Shown piece after piece: positions 5,470-10,038 of a stretch of 10,038 nt of DNA. Below the pieces are notes generated by a model, which had not been told where the DNA came from, did not search any database, and saw only the letters and a program-made list of their open reading frames with translations. The DNA lies in contig CAYZGO010000058.1 in the NCBI GenBank assembly GCA_964478075.1, positions 1 through 10,038 on the forward strand. Reading direction: 5' to 3'. This DNA comes from DAOUEX01 sp034430235. Its GTDB lineage: Bacteria > Chloroflexota > Anaerolineae > UBA2200. Made by a program: the position numbers and the translations under genes. Numbering within the stretch: position 1 is the stretch's first letter; the number at the start of each line of letters is the position of its first letter.

Positions 5470-5488
5470 GACGGGATGTCATCCCGTC
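5470..5488. promoter_or_regulatory. Perfect palindrome upstream of the CBS gene
   Basis: GACGGGAT-GTC-ATCCCGTC forms an 8-bp stem with a 3-nt loop, 45 nt before the TTG start of the CBS gene. It could be an operator or an RNA hairpin in the leader. Only a short TT follows, so it is a poor terminator. Confidence 0.45.
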
Positions 5489-5533
5489 TTACACTGGTTT
5501 CGGCGGGAGGCCACGCTATGAAGGGAGTCTGAT

Positions 5534-6109
5534 TTGGCCGCGGCAGTCCCCACTCGGTGGAGAGACTGGCACGCACCTTTTGATAAGCTATGTGAAGAGG
5601 TAGCAGTTGCACGCAACGATGCTTTGCATCATGGAGCCTTTGCACGCCACCTTACGATCCACGCGATACAGCTAGCTCTCGTTTTGGAGGATGCATTGAT
5701 GAAAGGGTTGAACCAGGTTAGTGACTATATGGTACGAGAACCAGTTTGTGCTTTTCCTTGGCAACCCATCAGCTTTGTTCGGCAGCAGATGCTGACAAAC
5801 TCTTTCACGTATCTTCCTATTGCCATCGAGCGTGATGGAGAGAAAAAAAGGCATCTGATTGCTGACTACAATGTCGCAAAGTATTTGCGGTCGGATCCAG
5901 AACAGCGAAAAACACGCCTTGCAGCAACTGTTGAGATGGCAATCAACTCAGGCAAGCTTGAGCTTGATGAAGCGAAATGGTGCTACCCAGACACTTCTAT
6001 TGAAAAGGCTCTTCAGACGATCTCCAATGATGGTAAGCCAGTTCTCGTCTTTCATCGAAAGCAAGAAGGGCAATTGCTGGGCATTCTGACTTCATTTGAC
6101 CTGCTATGA
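5534..6109 (+). CDS. CBS-pair protein with short HEPN-motif N-terminus
   Basis: 191 aa. Two CBS repeats are visible, about residues 62-118 (VSDYMVREPVCAFPWQPIS, FTYLPIAI) and 145-191 (YPDTSIEKALQTISNDGKP, GQLLGILTSFDLL). CBS pairs usually bind adenosine nucleotides and act as energy sensors. Before them, VARNDALHHG carries R27, N28 and H32, an RNxxxH signature typical of HEPN domains, and HEPN-CBS fusions are known to me. Only ~26 residues precede the motif, fewer than a full HEPN fold needs, so the N-terminus may be truncated. The frame closes at a TGA at 5519. The start TTG at 5534 is preceded by AAGGGAG (5521-5527) and is the only reasonable choice. It is the last cassette before the metabolic operon. 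Confidence 0.72.
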   Translation: MAAAVPTRWRDWHAPFDKLCEEVAVARNDALHHGAFARHLTIHAIQLALVLEDALMKGLNQVSDYMVREPVCAFPWQPISFVRQQMLTNSFTYLPIAIERDGEKKRHLIADYNVAKYLRSDPEQRKTRLAATVEMAINSGKLELDEAKWCYPDTSIEKALQTISNDGKPVLVFHRKQEGQLLGILTSFDLL

Positions 6110-6303
6110 CTGAATTGGCGTACGAGTTGTGCAAATGCCCTGATGGTTGCTACCAGTTCCAAAGACACAGGACTGACGATGATATTGATAATCCAGAGTT
6201 ACTGCGCCGCCTAACAGTCGCTGCAGCCGACCGCACTGTCGAGGCGGTTCTTGAGGTTACGTCGCCTTTGAGGCGAGTTTTTTCCAGTTTCGTCCGTCGT
6301 TAG
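6106..6303 (+). CDS. Possible small protein overlapping the CBS gene stop
   Basis: A 65-aa frame whose ATG overlaps the CBS stop codon as ATGA, a layout that allows coupled translation. The first part (MTELAYELCKCPDGCYQF) has two cysteines spaced CxCPDGC-like; the second part from about residue 35 is read through the attC at 6209 and is probably not a designed sequence. There is no family resemblance. It may be real but is more likely a by-product of the attC arm. Confidence 0.22.
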   Translation: MTELAYELCKCPDGCYQFQRHRTDDDIDNPELLRRLTVAAADRTVEAVLEVTSPLRRVFSSFVRR

Positions 6304-6337
6304 AGCCGCGCGGCGGCTGAGCTCCGGTTCGTTGGAC
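6209..6337 (+). other. attC recombination site, 129 bp, last of the array in this window
   Basis: Left core GCCTAAC (6209-6215) and right core GTTGGAC (6331-6337) fit RYYYAAC and GTTRRRY. L'' GCTGCAGCCG pairs with CGGCTGAGC on the right with one extra base, as in the attC at 994, and both share GCAGCCGACCGC followed by CTGTCG. It closes the CBS cassette. No further attC is seen downstream, so the array probably ends here. Confidence 0.85.
6262..6283 (+). terminator. Rho-independent terminator inside the attC variable loop
   Basis: TCGCCT (6262-6267) pairs perfectly with AGGCGA (6271-6276) around a TTG loop, followed by G and six T (6278-6283). The stem is short, but the T-run is clear. It would end transcription of the last cassette before the aminotransferase operon. 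Confidence 0.6.
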
Positions 6338-6353
6338 ATGGAGGTCTTTCGTC

Positions 6354-6374
6354 GGTCAACTGTCCTAGGTCAAC
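6354..6374 (+). promoter_or_regulatory. Direct repeat upstream of the aminotransferase operon, possible operator
   Basis: GGTCAAC occurs at 6354-6360 and 6368-6374, a 14-bp period, 71 nt before the aminotransferase start. No consensus promoter is obvious between 6338 and 6444, but the terminator upstream means the operon should have its own. A regulator-binding role is inference. Confidence 0.3.
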
Positions 6375-6444
6375 GCGGAGGAAGACAGGTTCGTACAAAC
6401 AATACGGACTGTATCACAAGGTTCAGCAAAGGGGAGGTAGGCAA

Positions 6445-7572
6445 ATGTCCACATTTCAGCCGTTTCTGCAGGAACGCATGGCGTCCAAGTTCGAGCAGGA
6501 CGTCGAGTACAACCTGTCTGACAGCGGCGTGCATCCCGTTCGGCTCGGCGAACTCTTGGCTGATGATCCGGACCATGTCGAGCAGCTGCTCGCCACCGAC
6601 TTGAACTATCCATATGCCAACGGCACGCCTGAATTGCGTGAGAACATCGCCGCCATGTACAATGGTGCCACTGCAAACAACGTCCTGGTCACTGTGGGCG
6701 CCGCTGAGGCCAACTACATCTCCACCCGCACGCTGCTTTCCGCAGGAGATGAGATTGTCATCATGCTTCCCAACTATATGCAGATTTGGGGGATCGCCAA
6801 GAACTACGGTCTCAAGGTTCGAGCTTTCCATCTCCGAGAGGACAGTGGCTGGGCAGCTGATCTGGACGAGCTAAACGAAGCGGTCACGGCCAACACCAAG
6901 CTCATCGCGGTATGCAATCCGGACAATCCGACCGGTCACATACTCACTGAGACGGAAATGGATGCCATCGTTGCTGCGGCTGAGCGGGTGGGAGCATGGA
7001 TTCTGGCCGATGAGGTGTACAGAGGCGCAGAGCGGGTAACAGACAAACAAAGCCCCTCGTTCTACGGTCGGTACGAGAAGGTGGTAGCGATCGGCAGTCT
7101 GAGCAAGGCATACGGCTTGCCTGGGCTTCGCATCGGCTGGGTGACTGGCCTTCCCGACACCCTAGACGACATTTGGGCACGGCACGAATATACCACTATC
7201 AGTGCTACCATGCTGTCAAACAAACTGGCGGCAGTTGCCCTGTCCCCACAAGTTCGACCGCGCCTCATCCAGCGCGCCCGCAGCTACATCCGCAACGGGT
7301 ATGCGGTGCTGCAGCAATGGATGGACAGCCACGAGAACACGTTCAGCCTGACGCCGCCCCAAGCAGCCGCCATCGCTTTTGTCCGCTACAACCTCGACAT
7401 CAATTCGACGGCGTTCGTGGAGCGCCTGCGCAAGGAAAAGAGCGTGCTCATCGTTCCTGGCGATCATTTTGGCATGGATAGTCTTGTGCGCATCAGCTTC
7501 GGCCTACCGCACGACTATCTGGTTCCAGCTTTGGATCGGATTCATGAGTTGATTATGGAGCTAGGGCGCTAG
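6445..7572 (+). CDS. Class I/II PLP-dependent aminotransferase (capreomycidine-synthase-like)
   Basis: 375 aa, fold-type I. Visible motifs: YPYANGTPELRENIA (substrate entry/PLP region), VTVGAAEANY, NPDNPTG (N161 binds the PLP ring oxygen), LADEVYRG (D189, Y192), SLSKAYGLPGLRIGW with the Schiff-base lysine K221 and phosphate-binding R229, and R349 in LVRISFG for the substrate carboxylate. The closest named proteins I recall are VioD/capreomycidine-synthase-like aminotransferases, but most relatives are general amino acid transaminases and the substrate is unknown. The start ATG follows GGGGAGG (6431-6437). It is the first gene of a run on the same strand; the dehydratase starts 45 nt after its stop. 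Confidence 0.88.
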   Translation: MSTFQPFLQERMASKFEQDVEYNLSDSGVHPVRLGELLADDPDHVEQLLATDLNYPYANGTPELRENIAAMYNGATANNVLVTVGAAEANYISTRTLLSAGDEIVIMLPNYMQIWGIAKNYGLKVRAFHLREDSGWAADLDELNEAVTANTKLIAVCNPDNPTGHILTETEMDAIVAAAERVGAWILADEVYRGAERVTDKQSPSFYGRYEKVVAIGSLSKAYGLPGLRIGWVTGLPDTLDDIWARHEYTTISATMLSNKLAAVALSPQVRPRLIQRARSYIRNGYAVLQQWMDSHENTFSLTPPQAAAIAFVRYNLDINSTAFVERLRKEKSVLIVPGDHFGMDSLVRISFGLPHDYLVPALDRIHELIMELGR

Positions 7573-7617
7573 TCAGCCTATCAGCACGTCAGCCCCAGGG
7601 CTGAAAGGACTGAACCT

Positions 7618-8583
7618 GTGGACATTCAAAAGGAAGTGTTAGACGCCGAAGAGCGCATTCGGCCGTACACTCGGCAGACGATACTAGAGTACTCCCCCTT
7701 TTTCAGCCAGTTGGGCGGGGCGAATGTCTACTGTAAGCTGGAAAACCTACAGCATACGGGCTCGTTCAAGGCGCGTGGGGCGATGAACAAGCTGCTGTCG
7801 CTGACGGCCGAGCAACGGGCGCGGGGCGTTGTGACCGCATCAACGGGAAATCACGGCATGGCGGTGGCCCGCAGCCTGGGCAAGCTGAATACGTCAGGCA
7901 TCGTCTTTGTGCCTGAGAATGCATCTCCCTACAAAGTCCAGGCAATTGAGCGGCTCGGGGCGGAGGTGCGCTACTTCGGCCAGGACTGCGCTGAAGCCGA
8001 AGTACATGCTAGGCAATATGGTGCGCAAAACGGCATGGTATACGTGTCGCCCTACAACGATCCGCAAGTCATCGGTGGGCAAGGGACGATTGCTGTGGAA
8101 CTGGCACGTCAGCTCGACGAAATAGACACCGTGTTCGCCTCACTCGGCGGCGGCGGACTGGTCTCGGGCATTGCGGGCTATCTTAAATCCGTTCGACCTG
8201 ACGTGCGAATCATTGGCTGCTCGCCCGAGAACTCGCAGGTCATGATTCAGTCGGTGAAGGCGGGCAAGATACTGGATTTGCCATCGCTTCCCACCCTGTC
8301 CGACGGCACGGCGGGGGGAATCGAAGCCGGGTCGATTACGTTTGAGTTGTGTCGCAAGTTGGTGGACGAGTACGTGACGGTTACAGAAGATGAAATCAAG
8401 CAAAGTTTGCGCCTGTTTATGGAAGCGCACCATATGCTCATTGAAGGGGCAGCGGGCGTGGCCATCGCTTCGTACCTGAAACTAGGTGAACGCTTTGCCG
8501 GCAAGAACGTGGTCATCGTCATCTGTGGAGCAAACATCGGTCTTGAGACACTAAAAGAGGTTCTGTGCGATTCGGCGCAGTAG
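7618..8583 (+). CDS. Fold-type II PLP dehydratase (threonine/hydroxyaspartate dehydratase family, EutB/BhcB-like)
   Basis: 321 aa. The PLP lysine is K51 in TGSFKARGA, the substrate loop is STGNHG (75-80), the phosphate-binding glycine loop is SLGGGGLVSGI (175-185), and C303 in VICGAN takes the position that holds the pyridine nitrogen. There is no C-terminal ACT regulatory domain, so it is the catabolic, short form. Family members dehydrate threonine, serine, 3-hydroxyaspartate or, as EutB, act in hydroxyectoine use. The start is GTG at 7618 with AAAGG at 7604-7608. The downstream OCD-family gene makes an imine- or enamine-passing pair likely, as in EutB/EutC or BhcB/BhcD. The exact substrate cannot be told. 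Confidence 0.88.
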   Translation: MDIQKEVLDAEERIRPYTRQTILEYSPFFSQLGGANVYCKLENLQHTGSFKARGAMNKLLSLTAEQRARGVVTASTGNHGMAVARSLGKLNTSGIVFVPENASPYKVQAIERLGAEVRYFGQDCAEAEVHARQYGAQNGMVYVSPYNDPQVIGGQGTIAVELARQLDEIDTVFASLGGGGLVSGIAGYLKSVRPDVRIIGCSPENSQVMIQSVKAGKILDLPSLPTLSDGTAGGIEAGSITFELCRKLVDEYVTVTEDEIKQSLRLFMEAHHMLIEGAAGVAIASYLKLGERFAGKNVVIVICGANIGLETLKEVLCDSAQ

Positions 8584-8643
8584 CGAGTAGAAATGGCAGG
8601 TGATTAGTGTGCCTCGCCACCCGCTACAGACAGGAGTTGAAGC

Positions 8644-9582
8644 GTGAAGATGATCTCGTTGGAACAGATCAAAGCAGTTCTGCCCTCGCTCGATCTCATG
8701 CCTGCCATCGAAGCGGGGTTTGCAGCCTACTCGGCGGGGCGAGCCCTGGTGCCCCCTGTCGGTGAGTTGCTGTTGGGCAAGGGGGAAGTACACATCAAGT
8801 ATGGGTATCTCCACGAGGATCAATACTACGTCATCAAAATCGCTTCAGGGTTCTACGATAATCCGAAAATCGGCCTCCCCTCTAGCAATGGTCTGATGCT
8901 GTTGTTCAGTCAGCAGACAGGAGAGCTGGTGAGTATTCTGCTGGATGAGGGGCATCTGACTGACATGCGCACGGCCGTAGCCGGTGCCATCGCTGCCAAG
9001 TACCTCGCTCCCGTGAACGTCGAGCGCATGGGCATTGTGGGTACTGGCACTCAGGCTCGCCTTCAGCTACAGTACTTGAAGCACGTGACCGCCTGTCGGA
9101 AAGCACTAGTGTGGGGCAGAGGAGAACCGCAGTTGGAGCGCTACCGGCGTGACATGGAGGCGCACGGTTTCATAGTTGAGACTACCCGCACTACAGGCAA
9201 CATTCTGCGCACCTGTAATCTTGTCATCACCGCCACCCCTGCCACTGCGCCCTTGCTCCACGTTGCGGATTTGCAGCCAGGGACTCATATCACGGCCGTT
9301 GGCTCTGACACGCCTGAGAAGCAAGAGCTGGATTCAGCGATTCTGGCCAGAGCGGACGTGGTCGTTGCCGATAGCATCTCACAGTGCCTCGAACGGGGCG
9401 AAATACACAAAGCCATCGAGTCGGGGCACATCAGACAAGACGACCTGGTCGAGTTAGGCAATGTTATCGCCGGGAAAACAGCGGGGCGCACGTCTGATGA
9501 CCAAATCACGGTAGCCGATCTGACGGGTGTGGCGGTGCAGGACATCAAGATCGCCACGGCTGTTTACGAAGCACTGGCGTAG
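8644..9582 (+). CDS. Ornithine cyclodeaminase/mu-crystallin family enzyme (EutC/BhcD-like)
   Basis: 312 aa. The substrate-side residues HIKYGY (K52), K65 and R109 in LTDMRTAVAGAIAAKYLA are present, the NAD(P) Rossmann motif is GIVGTGTQARLQL (130-142), and ITAVGSDTPEKQELD carries D222 at the position of the catalytic aspartate of P. putida ornithine cyclodeaminase. Besides ornithine cyclodeaminases the family includes imine reductases and alanine dehydrogenases; iminosuccinate reductase (BhcD) and EutC sit next to dehydratases as here. The start is GTG at 8644, seven nt after AGGAG (8632-8636), 60 nt after the dehydratase stop. A reductase or dehydrogenase acting on the dehydratase product or its precursor is the best inference. 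Confidence 0.9.
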   Translation: MKMISLEQIKAVLPSLDLMPAIEAGFAAYSAGRALVPPVGELLLGKGEVHIKYGYLHEDQYYVIKIASGFYDNPKIGLPSSNGLMLLFSQQTGELVSILLDEGHLTDMRTAVAGAIAAKYLAPVNVERMGIVGTGTQARLQLQYLKHVTACRKALVWGRGEPQLERYRRDMEAHGFIVETTRTTGNILRTCNLVITATPATAPLLHVADLQPGTHITAVGSDTPEKQELDSAILARADVVVADSISQCLERGEIHKAIESGHIRQDDLVELGNVIAGKTAGRTSDDQITVADLTGVAVQDIKIATAVYEALA

Positions 9583-9802
9583 GGGCTGACCCACAAGCAG
9601 TTGCAGTCGCCTAGCGATGACCTCGTCAGGCGGGGCGGATGGCCGCGTTGTCGAGCCTCTTTCTGAGGAAATGCATAGCCTTCAGCGGCGGGTCAGCCGA
9701 AACTGTAGAGACAGAGATAGTTGGCCTGGGTGACGCTGGACCTCGCCATCGGGCGAAAGCGTTGCTCCATTTACGAATCAGCTTAACAGGAGGTCTTTTC
9801 CC

Positions 9803-10038
9803 ATGGAACAAACCAGCTTCAAAGTCTATGGCTACCGATGGATCATGCTCCTCGTGTTTATGTCCGTCGTCGCCGTCAACCAGCTCTTATGGATCACCTT
9901 TGCCCCGATTACCAGTAGTGCTGCTACGTATTATGGGGTCTCAGACCTCGGCATCGCTCTCTTGTCCATGAGCTTCATGATCGTCTACATCGTCATCTCG
10001 ATCCCCGCCTCATGGGTCATTGATACCCATGGGATCCG
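9803..10038 (+). CDS. MFS transporter, FLVCR-like, N-terminal part (runs off window)
   Basis: 78 codons are visible with no stop. The start ATG is nine nt after AGGAGG (9788-9793). The translation begins MEQTSFKVYGYRWIMLLVF, then VAVNQLLWITFAPITSSAA, a GVSDLGIALLSMSFMIVYI helix, and PASWVIDTHGI, where the D-x-x-G turn between helices 2 and 3 is the MFS signature loop. NQLLWITFAPI recalls the FLVCR-type subgroup of MFS carriers. The 220-nt gap after the OCD gene (9583-9802) shows no recognisable RNA or terminator. It is likely the uptake or export partner of the preceding enzymes. Confidence 0.85.
   Translation, partial: MEQTSFKVYGYRWIMLLVFMSVVAVNQLLWITFAPITSSAATYYGVSDLGIALLSMSFMIVYIVISIPASWVIDTHGI

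Larger units (their letters stand above)
4996..5533. other. 538-bp gene-less stretch between cassette genes
   Basis: I see no credible gene here; the frames open across it look like chance. It holds a hairpin GGGGCA/TGCCCC (5082-5099) without a T-tract, an attC-like left end at 5155-5169 followed by GTGTGCCCTG, direct repeats at 5296-5322, a short hairpin CGGGC/GCCCG (5333-5346), a TATGAT hexamer (5436-5441) that could be a -10 without a convincing -35, and a perfect palindrome at 5470-5488 shortly before the CBS gene. Confidence 0.6.

Noticed and set aside
5172..5603. 143-aa frame before and into the CBS gene
   Set aside because: Low-complexity, basic translation over repeats and a palindrome; it overlaps the clear CBS coding frame.
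9583..9802. Riboswitch before the MFS gene
   Set aside because: The 220-nt gap has some GC-rich stems, but none matches a riboswitch core that I recognise.
1..10038. CRISPR array, tRNA, rRNA or integron integrase
   Set aside because: No regularly spaced repeats, no tRNA- or rRNA-like sequence, and no tyrosine recombinase gene were seen on either strand.

Overview
The window reads as bacterial DNA from an environmental organism. Genes start with ATG, GTG or TTG behind good AGGAGG-type ribosome binding sites, gene spacing is compact, and nearly everything lies on the + strand. The phylum cannot be fixed from sequence alone. The gene mix (DegV, a DUF6506-type protein, an FLVCR-like MFS transporter, MazEF) would fit Chloroflexota or another environmental lineage, but this is only a guess.

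Positions 1 to about 6340 look like a stretch of a chromosomal integron cassette array, with no integrase gene in view. Single genes or gene pairs are separated by attC-type recombination sites. Three sites are well formed (994-1125, 3750-3863, 6209-6337), one is decayed (about 4389-4519), and two or three survive only as left ends (1653-1668, 2647-2662, probably 5155-5169). The cassette genes are an Abi_C/HEPN-type abortive infection protein, an uncharacterised 164-aa protein, a MazE-MazF toxin-antitoxin pair, a DegV lipid-binding protein, a DUF6506-like protein, a small four-helix membrane protein, and a short HEPN-motif/CBS-pair protein. Defence and toxin-antitoxin cargo is typical of such arrays.

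The most unusual signal is a repeated structured element of up to 247 bp in three copies (1-179, 1669-1915, 2663-2786). Where the 5' end is visible, it begins GTGTGCCCTG exactly 16 nt after the start of an attC R'' box. All copies stop at the same 3' point (CTCTACCGCGATGGC or close variants), just upstream of a cassette gene. The full copy can form an H-type pseudoknot with a 10-bp and a 6-bp stem. I read it as most like a HEARO / IscB-omegaRNA scaffold without its nuclease gene. The main alternative is a 5' group II intron fragment. Either way, attC sites appear to be a preferred home, and under the omegaRNA reading the guide would be attC sequence itself.

From 6445 to the end lies an ordinary amino-acid metabolism operon: a class I/II aminotransferase, a fold-type II PLP dehydratase, an ornithine cyclodeaminase/mu-crystallin family enzyme, and the start of an MFS transporter. 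The dehydratase and OCD-family pair resembles EutB/EutC or BhcB/BhcD, where an imino or enamine intermediate passes between the two enzymes. The last attC, with a terminator inside it, separates the cassette array from this operon.
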